NCBI GenBank assembly: GCA_030039095.1
Contig: JASHQP010000579.1
Coordinates: 1-11,912, forward strand
Origin: Streptosporangiaceae bacterium
GTDB lineage: Bacteria > Actinomycetota > Actinomycetes > Streptosporangiales > Streptosporangiaceae
Reading direction: 5' to 3'
DNA: 11,912 bases
Position numbers and translations under genes: made by a program. How positions within the stretch are numbered: position 1 is the stretch's first letter; each line of letters opens with the position of its first letter. Positions 1 to 9,051 of this stretch are shown here, in pieces. The notes below the pieces were generated by a model. It was not told where the DNA came from, ran no database searches, and was given only the letters and a program-made list of their open reading frames with translations.

Positions 1-956
1 CCGGGGAACCCGGGGCTCCAGATCCCGATGCGCGGCTCCGGATCCGGGGGGCAGAGGCCGCCGCGGGGGACCTGGGGCAGTGGGGCGGGCACGGCGACGC
101 CCTCGAGTTTCCTCCCGACCAGCGGGCCGAGGACGGGCTGTCGCTGAGCTTCGACACCGTGCCGCTCGCCGAGCCCATCGAGATCCTGGGCGTCCCCATC
201 GCCCGGCTCGACCTGGCCGCTGACCAGCCGATCGCGCTGGTCGCCGTGCGGCTCTGCGATGTCTGGCCGGACGGCGAGTCGACCCTGATCACCCGCGGGC
301 TCGAGAACCTCGCGCACCGGGCCAGCGACTCCCGCCCGGAGCCACTCGTCCCGGGCAAGCGCTACCGGGTCGACGTACCGCTCAACGCGATCGGCTACCA
401 GGTCCCGGCCGGGCACCGGCTCAGGCTGGCGGTCTCACCCACCTACTGGCCGTGGGCATGGCCCGCGCCCGAGCGCGTGACGCTGAGCGTGTTCACCGGC
501 GGCGGCTCGTTGCTGGACCTCCCGGCATGGACCGGTTCCGGCGAGCATCCGCCGCCCGCGCATTTCGCGGTTCCCGAGCGTGCGCCCATGCCCCGGCATC
601 AGCCGCTGGGTGCGGGGTCCGGCCGTGAGGTACGGCGTGACGTGAGGACGGGCAGCGTCGAGGTGATCAGCACGGTCGACGATGGGCACCTCCTGCTGGA
701 CGACGGGCTCGAGTACCGCGAGCACGAGCGGGATGTATACCACATCGTCGACGGTGATCCGCTGTCGGCGCGGGTGGAGTGCCAGCGCGCGTTCTCGGTG
801 GGCCGCGGCCGGTGGCGGGTCACGGTGCGGACCTCCAGCACGATGTCGGCGACGCGGAGCAGCTTCCAGGTGACGAATGTTTTGGACGCTTACGAGGGCG
901 ATGCCCGGGTCTTCACCAGGACGTGGAATGCTGAGGTGCCGCGAGACTGTGTGTGA
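1..956 (+). CDS. CocE/NonD family hydrolase (S15-like), C-terminal part, 5' end cut by window
   Basis: The frame is open from base 3 to the TGA at 954-956, giving 317 visible residues with no stop, so the gene begins left of the window. What is visible matches the C-terminal non-catalytic jelly-roll region of X-Pro dipeptidyl-peptidase/cocaine-esterase relatives: GQWGGHGD, then [39 protein letters not shown], and a tail with [21 protein letters not shown] and VFTRTW that I recognise from long CocE/NonD hydrolases. The alpha/beta-hydrolase catalytic domain with the Ser-Asp-His triad would lie upstream and is not visible. Family members hydrolyse X-Pro peptides, esters or amides; the substrate here cannot be read. 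The gene heads an operon with a peptide-type ABC importer, so action on the imported compound is a reasonable inference. An internal GTG at 159 is not the true start, because homology continues before it. Confidence 0.85.
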   Translation, partial: GEPGAPDPDARLRIRGAEAAAGDLGQWGGHGDALEFPPDQRAEDGLSLSFDTVPLAEPIEILGVPIARLDLAADQPIALVAVRLCDVWPDGESTLITRGLENLAHRASDSRPEPLVPGKRYRVDVPLNAIGYQVPAGHRLRLAVSPTYWPWAWPAPERVTLSVFTGGGSLLDLPAWTGSGEHPPPAHFAVPERAPMPRHQPLGAGSGREVRRDVRTGSVEVISTVDDGHLLLDDGLEYREHERDVYHIVDGDPLSARVECQRAFSVGRGRWRVTVRTSSTMSATRSSFQVTNVLDAYEGDARVFTRTWNAEVPRDCV

Positions 957-982
957 CGCAGCGGGCGCCAGGCGCCGAGCAG

Positions 983-987
983 GGAGG
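983..987 (+). promoter_or_regulatory. strong ribosome binding site GGAGG before the 14-codon mini-ORF
   Basis: GGAGG (within GGGAGG, 982-987) lies 8 bases before the ATG at 996. It is the best Shine-Dalgarno match in the hydrolase-ATPase gap, and it points at the mini-ORF and not directly at the ATPase start. Just upstream, 964-976 holds GGCGCC-A-GGCGCC, which could fold into a small hairpin. Confidence 0.6.
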
Positions 988-995
988 CGAGCGAG

Positions 996-1036
996 ATGAG
1001 CGAGCCGGTGGTTTTCCGGCGAGCGGGAAGCACAGC

Positions 1037-1040
<4 letters not shown>
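996..1040 (+). CDS. possible 14-residue leader peptide coupled to the ABC ATPase
   Basis: ATG at 996 opens a frame of 14 codons ([14 protein letters not shown]) ending with TGA at 1038-1040. The stop overlaps the preferred GTG start of the ATPase at 1037 as GTGA, the geometry used for termination-reinitiation coupling. A GGAGG sits at ideal distance upstream. The frame differs from both neighbours. The peptide resembles no protein I know. It might be a coupling leader whose only job is to load ribosomes onto the ATPase start. It might also be chance, or the relic of an original ATPase start displaced by a frameshift, since MSEP-like openings are common in such ATPases. Confidence 0.4.
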
Positions 1041-3069
<2,029 letters not shown>

Positions 3070-3073
<4 letters not shown>

Positions 3074-4017
3074 TCGGCTTCATCATCCGCCGGATTGGCC
3101 AGGCGATCATCGTCATCCTCGGCGTGACGCTCATCGTGTTCATCCTGCGCCATCTGCTGCCGGGCAGCATCGCCCGGGCGATCCTCGGGATCCGGGCGAC
3201 CCCGTTTGCGATCGCCGCCTTCAACCGCCAGAACGGCCTCGACAACCCGCTGCCGCTGCAGTACGTCACGTTCCTCGATCAGCTGATACACGGCAACCTG
3301 GGGTACTCGTTCAAGCAGAACATGACCGTCGACTCGATCGTCGCGCATGACCTGCCCAATGACGTTGTCCTGGTCGGGGTGTCGCTCGTGCTCGCGCTCC
3401 TGATCGCGATCCCGCTCGGCATCGTGCAGGCGGTGCGGCGCAACAAGCTGACCGACTACACCGCCACCGGCATCGCGTTCGTGCTCTACTCCATGCCGCC
3501 CTACCTGCTAGGGCTGCTGCTGATCGCGTTCTTCGCTGTGAACCTCAGGCTTCTGCCCGCCGAGGCACCCCAGGCGTCCACGATCAGCGGGGTGCTGGCC
3601 GACCCCTCGGGCCTCGTGCTCCCGGTCGCAACGCTGACGCTGGTCACGGTCGCGCTGTTCAGCCGCTACATGCGATCCTCGGCGATCGACAGCCTGACGC
3701 AGGATTACATACGCACCGCTCGTGCCAAGGGGCTGCGGCAGAGTGCCATCTTGTACCGGCACCTGCTGCGCAACTCACTGATCCCCGTCGCCACGCTGGT
3801 CGGGATCTCGATACCGGGCATCCTGACGTTCGGGCTGATCATCGAGCAGTTGTTCAACTTCCCCGGAATCGGCCTCGCCTACTTCAACGCCGCCGTGAAC
3901 GGCGATTACCCAGTGGTGTTCGGCATCACCGTGCTCGTGGCCGTGGCGACCGTGCTCGGCAACCTGATCGCTGACGTCGCCTACGCGGTCCTGGATCCCC
4001 GGGTGCGTTATGACTGA
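3070..4017 (+). CDS. ABC importer permease, DppB/OppB-like
   Basis: A 315-residue inner-membrane permease of the peptide/nickel family. The N-terminus MIGFIIRRIGQAI with a first membrane helix at about 10-27 is typical of DppB. Further hydrophobic segments lie near 98-121, 132-158, 181-200, 241-258 and 281-308. The cytoplasmic EAA-type coupling loop, which docks on the ATPase, is at about 211-240 (DYIRTARAKGLRQSAI, then LLRNSLIPV). The family signature PGIG appears at 265-268 and the protein ends in DPRVRYD, the usual DppB ending. GTG 3070 is chosen because it overlaps the ATPase stop as GTGA, has GAGG 10 bases upstream, and gives the normal length. A more upstream in-frame start at 2926 would run inside the ATPase gene. 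Confidence 0.93.
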
Positions 4018-4921
4018 CATATCGGCCGAAGCCCGGCCAAGCGCCACCCCCGAGGGTGGCGAGGTGACGCGCCAGGACGCCGGCTGGCGAATGATCCTGC
4101 GTGCGTTCGTGGAGAACAAGCTCGCGCTGGCCGGGGTCATCCTGGTCGTGGCGGTTACCCTGTTCAGCTTCGTCGGCCCGCTCTTCTACCACACCAACCA
4201 GGTCACCACGAACCTCCTGCTCGTCAACGAGCGGCCGAGCGGCAAGCACCCGCTGGGCACCGACAACCTGGGCTACGACGTGCTGGGCCGGCTCATGGCC
4301 GGCGGCCAGAGCTCACTGGAGGTAGCCTTCGCCGTCGCGCTGGTCGCGACCGTGATCGGCGTGCTCTACGGGGTGATCTCTGGCTTCTTCGGCGGCCTGG
4401 CCGACACGGTCCTGATGCGCTTCGTGGACATCATGCTCGCGATCCCCGTCGTGTACCTGTTCATCGATCTGGCCACGGAGTTCAAGCCGACGCTGCTGCT
4501 GCTCATCCTGGTCCTCGCGCTGCTGTCCTGGCTGGGTCCGGCGCGGCTCGTGCGCGGGGAAACGCTGAGCCTGCGCGTCAGGGAGTACGTCGAGGCGGTC
4601 AGGACGATGGGCGGGCGGTCCGGCCGGATCATCGTCCGCCACCTGGTGCCGAATACGGTGGGCACGATCGTGGTCAACGCGACGTTCCAGGTTGCCGACG
4701 CGATCTCGATCCTCGCGGTGCTGAGCTACTTCGGCTTCAGCCTTCCCCCGCCGACAGCGACGTGGGGCGGGATGCTCGAGAACGGGGTCAACTTCCTGTA
4801 CGACGGCTACTGGTGGGAGATCTACCCGGCCGGCCTGATGATCGTGCTCACGGTCGTCGCCTTCAACTTCATCGGCGACGGTCTGCGCGACTCGCTCGAC
4901 GTCCGCCTGCAGCGCCGGTAG
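4010..4921 (+). CDS. ABC importer permease, DppC/OppC-like
   Basis: A 303-residue partner permease. It has the DppC layout: a hydrophilic N-terminus, a first helix at about 37-57, the periplasmic-side motif HPLGTDNLGYDVLGRL at 80-95, helices near 104-128, 140-155, 160-178, 226-242 and 271-288, and the EAA coupling loop at about 192-215 (EYVEAVRTMGGRSGRII, HLVPN). The C-terminus FNFIGDGLRDSLDVRL is the standard DppC ending. The ATG overlaps the DppB-like stop by 8 bases, so the two permeases are translationally linked and should form the heterodimeric channel. The gene ends 17 bases from the stop codon of the convergent SBP1 gene. Confidence 0.93.
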   Translation: MTDISAEARPSATPEGGEVTRQDAGWRMILRAFVENKLALAGVILVVAVTLFSFVGPLFYHTNQVTTNLLLVNERPSGKHPLGTDNLGYDVLGRLMAGGQSSLEVAFAVALVATVIGVLYGVISGFFGGLADTVLMRFVDIMLAIPVVYLFIDLATEFKPTLLLLILVLALLSWLGPARLVRGETLSLRVREYVEAVRTMGGRSGRIIVRHLVPNTVGTIVVNATFQVADAISILAVLSYFGFSLPPPTATWGGMLENGVNFLYDGYWWEIYPAGLMIVLTVVAFNFIGDGLRDSLDVRLQRR

Positions 4922-4924
4922 CGG

Positions 4925-4939
4925 AGCCCCCGGAGGGCT
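4925..4939. terminator. small hairpin between convergent permease and SBP1 genes
   Basis: AGCCC-CCGGA-GGGCT forms a 5-bp stem in the 17-base gap, its last base entering the SBP1 stop codon. On the + strand TTATTTC follows, so it could act as a weak intrinsic terminator for the permease operon. On the - strand no T-run follows. The stem is short, so read-through in both directions is plausible. Confidence 0.3.
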
Positions 4940-6765
4940 TATTTCACGAAGTACCAGTCCTGCGGGTAGAGATTCTCCAGCGGGTCCAGCGGGTAGACGC
5001 CCCTGAGCTTGCTGTTCACCGCGGCGATCGCGGTGTCCGCCTGCGGCATCCACAGCCCGGGAAGCTGCTCGGCGAGGTAGTTCTGGTAGCTGTACAGCGC
5101 CGGGAGACCACCCGAGCCCAGCTTGTTCATCAGCGCATCCGCCGTCGGGTTGGAGTACCCGCCGAGGTTGGACGGCCCGTTCGAGCCGAACAGGATCGCC
5201 CCGTCGGGCTCGAAGAAGCCGGGGTCGAACAGCCATCCCTCGCCCACGTAGGACATCTGCCAGCAGCTCGACTTCGTGCAGCCGGGCGTCATGCTGCCGG
5301 CCACCGTCGGGAACGGCGCATCGCTCGTAGACATCTTGATACCCGCCTGAGCGAAGGCCGACTGGAGTGAATCGACTTCCTCGTCCTCCGCCAGCGAGCC
5401 TGTCGTGTACTCGAAGGCGAGCGTCAGCTTGGCGCCGGAGGCGATGCCGGCGCCGCACTCGTCCGGCCCGGAGCCCGGCCGGGTGCACGTGTCGGTGCCG
5501 CCGGGCACGACCTTCCAGCCGTGCTGCTTCAGCAGGCTGACCGCTTCCATCGGGTTGTACGGGTACGGGTTCTCCGTTTCCTGCCGGGAGACGAAGGCGC
5601 TGGCAGGCTTCTGCGGCACCGGGCCGTAGGTCGGGTACGCGTAGCCCTCGAGGAACGTGCTGATGTAACCGGCCTGGTTGATCAGATGCTCCATCGCCTG
5701 GCGGATGTAGAGCTGCTTGAAGATGGCGCCCAACTGCGGCGACGCGTAGTTCATGAAGATGTAGTTGATGCCCCAGGCTGGCCAGGACGCCACGGTGTAG
5801 CCGTCGCTCTTGACCCGGGATACCTGGGCCGCGTCGTTGAACGGCACGTAGCCGAAGTCGACGCCGCCCACCGACAGCAGCTGGTCGAACTCGGCAGCGT
5901 CGCTGGCATAGCTGTCGATCTCGAGTTCGTGCAGCGAGCCGGTGACAGGCCCGGAGTACTTCGTGTTCCGGACGTACGTGGCGTCGCCGGATCCGTTGGT
6001 GGCGTACGCGGTCAGCTTCCACGGGCCGTCGACGACCTGCCAGAGCGGGTTCGTCGCGTAGGTGGCGGTGTCCTTGTTCTGGTCCAGCAGGAAGGTGTCC
6101 ACCGCCAGAGCCCCGGAGGTGGTCAGGTCGTAGTTCCCGGCCGGGCCGGCCGCCGATTCCCTGTCCCAGGCCTGCTGGGGCAGCGGGATGATCAGCGCGA
6201 GCTGATTGTAGAGCCACTCCGACGAGTAGGTGTGGTCGAAGACGAGCTGGAACTTGGTGCTGCTCAGGCTCTCGAACGAGGTGAGGTTGTCCGGGAACTC
6301 GCCGGGCTCATAGCCCCAGAACTGAGTCTTGTCCGCCTTCAGCAGGTTGATCCAGAACTCGACGTCCCGGCTGGTGACCCGCGCGCCGTCGGACCAGCGG
6401 TAGGACTTGAGCTGAATCGTGGCGGTCGTCTTTCCGCCGGACGAGGTCACGGTCGGGGGGTCGGCCAGGCTCATCGCCTTGTTCAGCCCGACGTGCCCCG
6501 GGCTGCCGAACCAGTAGAGCGGCTCCCACATCTGGTACTGCGAGTAGGTGACATTGGCGAACGTGTCATTGTTGATGTCGAGCAGCGGGAAGATGTAGTT
6601 GAAGACGCCGTCGGCCTGGGCGAGCGACATCGTGGCCGTCCCCCCCTGAACGCGGTTGCCCGCCGCGCTCGACGACGGCGAACTGACAGAAGAGCAGGCG
6701 GCCAGCACCACCGAGCAGGCCACGCTGGCGATCGCCAGCAGCCCGACGCTACCTCGGGTACGCAT
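4939..6765 (-). CDS. ABC importer solute-binding lipoprotein, family 5 (SBP1)
   Basis: A 608-residue extracytoplasmic binding protein of the DppA/OppA (SBP_bac_5) type. The N-terminus MRTRGSVGLLAIA with lipobox LAAC (lipidated Cys24) is a lipoprotein signal, followed by a Ser-rich linker. Family features include the GGTAT start of the fold, WSDGARVTSRDVEFWI (about 124-139), GPWKL (247-251), IRQAMEHLINQAGYI (354-368) and LAEQLPGLWMPQ (564-575). Two cysteine pairs, 427/437 and 496/501, could form disulfides outside the cell. It is about 80-85% identical by eye to SBP2 in the N-terminal half and lies in tandem with it. The start is fixed by AGGAG 8 bases upstream. It should deliver substrate to the convergent DppBC-like permease; the ligand is unknown, since family members bind peptides, nickel, haem, opines or oligosaccharides. 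Confidence 0.93.
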   Translation of the reverse strand: MRTRGSVGLLAIASVACSVVLAACSSVSSPSSSAAGNRVQGGTATMSLAQADGVFNYIFPLLDINNDTFANVTYSQYQMWEPLYWFGSPGHVGLNKAMSLADPPTVTSSGGKTTATIQLKSYRWSDGARVTSRDVEFWINLLKADKTQFWGYEPGEFPDNLTSFESLSSTKFQLVFDHTYSSEWLYNQLALIIPLPQQAWDRESAAGPAGNYDLTTSGALAVDTFLLDQNKDTATYATNPLWQVVDGPWKLTAYATNGSGDATYVRNTKYSGPVTGSLHELEIDSYASDAAEFDQLLSVGGVDFGYVPFNDAAQVSRVKSDGYTVASWPAWGINYIFMNYASPQLGAIFKQLYIRQAMEHLINQAGYISTFLEGYAYPTYGPVPQKPASAFVSRQETENPYPYNPMEAVSLLKQHGWKVVPGGTDTCTRPGSGPDECGAGIASGAKLTLAFEYTTGSLAEDEEVDSLQSAFAQAGIKMSTSDAPFPTVAGSMTPGCTKSSCWQMSYVGEGWLFDPGFFEPDGAILFGSNGPSNLGGYSNPTADALMNKLGSGGLPALYSYQNYLAEQLPGLWMPQADTAIAAVNSKLRGVYPLDPLENLYPQDWYFVK

Positions 6766-6773
6766 TCTTATTA

Positions 6774-6778
6774 CTCCT
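6774..6778 (-). promoter_or_regulatory. ribosome binding site of SBP1 (AGGAG)
   Basis: On the - strand AGGAG precedes the ATG at 6765 with an 8-base spacer. The equivalent position before SBP2 has AGGAC with the same spacing, which supports both start choices. Confidence 0.75.
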
Positions 6779-6809
6779 ATTCCGTGTCGAATGCTGGGCG
6801 CCAGGGCCG

Positions 6810-6818
6810 AAAATAACA
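6810..6818 (-). promoter_or_regulatory. candidate extended -10 promoter element of SBP1
   Basis: Read on the - strand the sequence is TGT-TATTTT, an extended -10 form (TGn plus hexamer). The same context, TCTGT-TAT, stands before SBP2, where the hexamer is TATGAT. Transcription would start some 35-40 bases before the SBP1 start. No convincing -35 is seen. The expected -35 position falls inside the neighbouring inverted repeat, so activation by a bound regulator is possible. Confidence 0.4.
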
Positions 6819-6824
6819 GAGCTC

Positions 6825-6854
6825 AATGGCCGATGCCGGGAAAACCGGGCCATT
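6825..6854. promoter_or_regulatory. inverted repeat AATGGC-N18-GCCATT upstream of SBP1, candidate operator
   Basis: Half-sites at 6825-6830 and 6849-6854 are exact inverted copies separated by 18 bases. The same half-sites with the same 18-base spacer occur before SBP2, although much of the spacer differs. The element sits just upstream of the candidate -10, over the -35 region, where a regulator would act. A smaller CCGG-GAAAA-CCGG lies inside this copy only. Confidence 0.5.
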
Positions 6855-6865
6855 CCGTTCCGGGT

Positions 6866-6976
6866 GGCTGTGGCCGCGTGTGGCCTGTGACCTGGGATGA
6901 TGGACGGTGCGAAAATGGCGTGTGTGACCAGTGGTATTGGCGCTCAAATAGGGCAGGAATAGGTCACGCCTTGCGC
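6866..6976. other. outer upstream region of SBP1 with repeated TGTGACC/TGTGGCC words
   Basis: No gene is apparent. TGTGGCC occurs at 6869-6875 and 6879-6885 (10-base period), and TGTGACC at 6886-6892 and 6923-6929. The reverse word GGTCAC is at 6962-6967. The stretch 6950-6976 (AGGGCA, GGTCAC, TTGCGC in order) aligns with 9065-9091 upstream of SBP2. The intervening 6866-6949 has no counterpart there. Confidence 0.35.
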
Positions 6977-7006
6977 CCAGCGTCGTGCGGCTGCAGCGCA
7001 GATAGC

Positions 7007-7050
7007 GGAACCCCCGCCTGCCCTCGAGGTGCTGGGCGAGCGGGGGTTCC
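7007..7050 (-). terminator. long-stem hairpin downstream of SBP2 (distal)
   Basis: GGAACCCCCGC (7007-7017) and GCGGGGGTTCC (7040-7050) form a perfect 11-bp GC-rich stem with a 22-base loop. It is the second of two hairpins met after the SBP2 stop. There is no clear T-run, as is usual for high-GC actinomycete terminators. It should keep SBP2 transcripts from entering SBP1, which has its own promoter region just beyond. Confidence 0.6.
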
Positions 7051-7058
7051 AGGGGGTC

Positions 7059-7080
7059 TTCGGGGGGCGGAGCCCCCGAA
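7059..7080 (-). terminator. hairpin directly after the SBP2 stop codon (proximal)
   Basis: TTCGGGGG (7059-7066) and CCCCCGAA (7073-7080) form a perfect 8-bp stem with a 6-base loop, 6 bases after the SBP2 stop codon at 7087-7089. With the distal hairpin it forms a tandem terminator or mRNA-3'-end stabiliser. Confidence 0.65.
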
Positions 7081-7086
7081 TGAGGG

Positions 7087-8916
7087 TTACTTCACGAAGT
7101 ACCAGTCCTCTGGGTAGATGTTCTCCTCCGGGTCGAGCGGGAGGACGCCCTTGAGCTTGCCGTTTACCGCGGAGATCGCGGTGTCGGTCTGCGGCATCCA
7201 CAGCCCCGGAAGCTGCTTGGCGAGGTAGTTCTGGTAGCTGTACAGCGCCTGGAGACCACCCGAGCCCAGCTTGTTCATCAGTGCATCCGCCGTCGGGTTG
7301 GAGTACCCGCCGAGGTTGGACGGCCCGTTGGTGAGGAACAGGATCGATCCGTCGGGCTCGAAGAAGCCGGGATCGAACAGCCAGGCCTCGCCCACGTAGG
7401 ACATCTGCCAGCAGCTCGTCTTCGTGCAGCCGGGCGACATACCGCCGGCCACCGTTGCGAACGGCGCGTTGGTGAACGACGAGAACTTGATACCGGCCTG
7501 CGAGAACGCCGACTGGAGCGAGGAGACCTCCTCGTCCTCCGCCAGCGAGCCCGATGCGTACTCGAAGCCGAACGTCAGCTTCTGACCTGCGGCGATGCCG
7601 GCGCCGCACTCGTTCGACCCGGAGCCCGGCCGCGCGCAGGTGTCCGTGGCGCCAGCCGTGACGTTCCAGCCGTGCGCCTTCAGCAGGGCGACAGCCTTCG
7701 ACGGGTTGTACGGGTACGGGTTCTGCGTCTCCGCCGAGGACACGAAGTTGCTGGACGGCTTCTGCGGCACCGGGCCATAGGTCGGGTACGCGTAGCCCTC
7801 GAGGAACGCGCTGATGTAACCGGCCTGGTTGATCAAGTACTGCATCGCCTGGCGCAGGTAGAGCTGCCGGAAGAAGGCGCCCGACTGCGGCGAGGCGTAG
7901 TTCATGAACACGTAGTTGATGCCCCAGGCGGGCCACGACGCCACGGTGTAGCCGTCACCCTTCACTCGCGACACCTGCGCGGCGTCATTGAACGGCACGT
8001 AGCCGAAGTCGATGCCGCTGGCCGACAGCAGCTGGTCGAACTCGGCAGCGTCGCTGCTGTAGCTGTCCACCTTGATCGCATGCAGCGAGCCCGTGGCGGG
8101 CCCGGAGAACTTCGTGTTGCGGACGTAGGTGGCGTCGCCGGTTCCGTTGGTCGCGTAGCTGGCCAGCTTCCATGGGCCGTCGACGACCTGCCAGAGCGGG
8201 TTCGTGGCGTACGTGGAGGTGTCCTTGTTCTGGTCCAGCAGGAAGGTGTCCACCGCCAGAGCCCCGGAGGTGGTCATGTCGTAGTTCCCGGCCGAACCGC
8301 TGGCCGACGTCTTGTCCCAGGCCTGCTGCGGCAGCGGGATGATCAGGGCGAGCTGGTTGTACAGCCACTCTGCCGAGTACGTGTGGTCGAAGACGAGCTG
8401 GAACTTGGTGCTGGACAGCTGCTTGAACGAGGTCAGGTTGTCCGGGAACTCGCCCGGCTCGTAGCCCCAGAACTGGGACTTGTCCGCCTTGACCAGGTTG
8501 ATCCAGAACTCGACGTCGCGGCTGGTCACCGGCGCGCCATCGGACCACTTGTACGTCTTGAGCGTGATCGTCGCTGTGGTCTTCCCCCCGGACGAGGTCA
8601 CGGTCGGGACATTGGCCAGGCTCTCCGATTCGTTCAGCCCGACCCCGCCCGGCTTGCCGAACCAGTACAGCGGGCGCCACATCAGGTACTGCGAGTAGGT
8701 GATGTTGGCGAACGTGTCGTTGTCGAAGTTGAGCAACGGGAAGATGTAGTTGAAGATGCCATCGGTCTGGGAGAGCGACAGCGTGGCCGTCCCCCCCTGG
8801 ACGCGGTTGCTCCCCCCATTCGATGACGGCGAACTGCTCGACGAGCACGCGGCTAGCACCAGCGAGCAGACCACGCTGGCGATCGCCAGCAGCCGGACCT
8901 TACCTCGGATTCGCAT
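7087..8916 (-). CDS. ABC importer solute-binding lipoprotein, family 5 (SBP2), paralogue of SBP1
   Basis: A 609-residue lipoprotein with signal MRIRGKVRLLAIASVVCSLV and lipobox LAAC (Cys24), a Ser/Asn-rich linker, and the same family 5 fold motifs as SBP1: WSDGAPVTSRDVEFWI, GPWKL, LRQAMQYLINQAGYI and LPGLWMPQ. The same late cysteine pairs are present, as is the C-terminus DWYFVK. Long stretches are identical at the DNA level (for example 8218-8276 equals 6067-6125). ATG 8916 is preferred: it aligns with SBP1 and has AGGAC with an 8-base spacer. Starts at 8922 or 8952 would add 2 or 12 residues not conserved in SBP1. It probably shares the neighbouring permeases and ATPase. Sequence around WPAWGINY and FMNYASPQ is the same in both, so ligands are probably related. 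Confidence 0.93.
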   Translation of the reverse strand: MRIRGKVRLLAIASVVCSLVLAACSSSSSPSSNGGSNRVQGGTATLSLSQTDGIFNYIFPLLNFDNDTFANITYSQYLMWRPLYWFGKPGGVGLNESESLANVPTVTSSGGKTTATITLKTYKWSDGAPVTSRDVEFWINLVKADKSQFWGYEPGEFPDNLTSFKQLSSTKFQLVFDHTYSAEWLYNQLALIIPLPQQAWDKTSASGSAGNYDMTTSGALAVDTFLLDQNKDTSTYATNPLWQVVDGPWKLASYATNGTGDATYVRNTKFSGPATGSLHAIKVDSYSSDAAEFDQLLSASGIDFGYVPFNDAAQVSRVKGDGYTVASWPAWGINYVFMNYASPQSGAFFRQLYLRQAMQYLINQAGYISAFLEGYAYPTYGPVPQKPSSNFVSSAETQNPYPYNPSKAVALLKAHGWNVTAGATDTCARPGSGSNECGAGIAAGQKLTFGFEYASGSLAEDEEVSSLQSAFSQAGIKFSSFTNAPFATVAGGMSPGCTKTSCWQMSYVGEAWLFDPGFFEPDGSILFLTNGPSNLGGYSNPTADALMNKLGSGGLQALYSYQNYLAKQLPGLWMPQTDTAISAVNGKLKGVLPLDPEENIYPEDWYFVK

Positions 8917-8953
8917 TCCCATTAGTCCTATTCCGTGACGAACGCTGGACATG

Positions 8954-8999
8954 CGGCTTACGCCAGGGCCGAAAGATTTGATGTGGGCTACATAAGCCG
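8954..8999. promoter_or_regulatory. SBP2-specific leader segment with inverted repeat CGGCTTA/TAAGCCG
   Basis: CGGCTTA (8954-8960) and TAAGCCG (8993-8999) are a 7-bp inverted repeat with a 32-base loop. Each arm lies in one of two short segments present before SBP2 and absent before SBP1. If transcription starts near the -10 at 9007-9012, most or all of this lies in the SBP2 mRNA leader, where it could fold. I see no known riboswitch. Confidence 0.3.
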
Positions 9000-9006
9000 A
9001 TTGGTG

Positions 9007-9015
9007 ATCATAACA
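9007..9015 (-). promoter_or_regulatory. candidate extended -10 promoter element of SBP2
   Basis: On the - strand the sequence is TGT-TATGAT, matching five of six bases of TATAAT with an extended TGn. It sits at the same place relative to the conserved inverted repeat as the SBP1 element. The leader to the SBP2 start would be about 80-85 bases, roughly double that of SBP1. Confidence 0.45.
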
Positions 9016-9021
9016 GAACCC

Positions 9022-9051
9022 AATGGCTGATGTGGGTGAAACAGGGCCATT
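9022..9051. promoter_or_regulatory. inverted repeat AATGGC-N18-GCCATT upstream of SBP2, candidate operator
   Basis: Half-sites are at 9022-9027 and 9046-9051, with the same sequence, spacer length and distance from the -10 as before SBP1. The spacer bases differ at several positions while the arms do not, which argues for selection on the arms. The following box AGGGCA, GGTCAC, TTGCGC (9065-9091) is also shared with SBP1. Confidence 0.5.

Noticed and set aside
953..1036. Alternative GTG 953 start of the ATPase overlapping the hydrolase stop
   Set aside because: It adds 28 low-complexity residues without homology and lacks a well-placed ribosome binding site; kept as a possibility only.
4313..6217. 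Long - strand frame (634 codons) spanning the permease end and SBP1
   Set aside because: It crosses two well-supported genes in shadow frames and has no motif, signal or ribosome binding site.
5521..6816. Long + strand frame opposite SBP1, and the similar 7672-8826 frame opposite SBP2
   Set aside because: Both translate to Val/Arg/Gly-rich repeats typical of antisense shadows; their mutual similarity only reflects the duplicated genes beneath.
6656..7117. + strand frame of 153 codons across the SBP1-SBP2 intergenic region
   Set aside because: It runs through the SBP1 signal-peptide region, the conserved regulatory boxes and both hairpins; the translation shows no coherent protein features.
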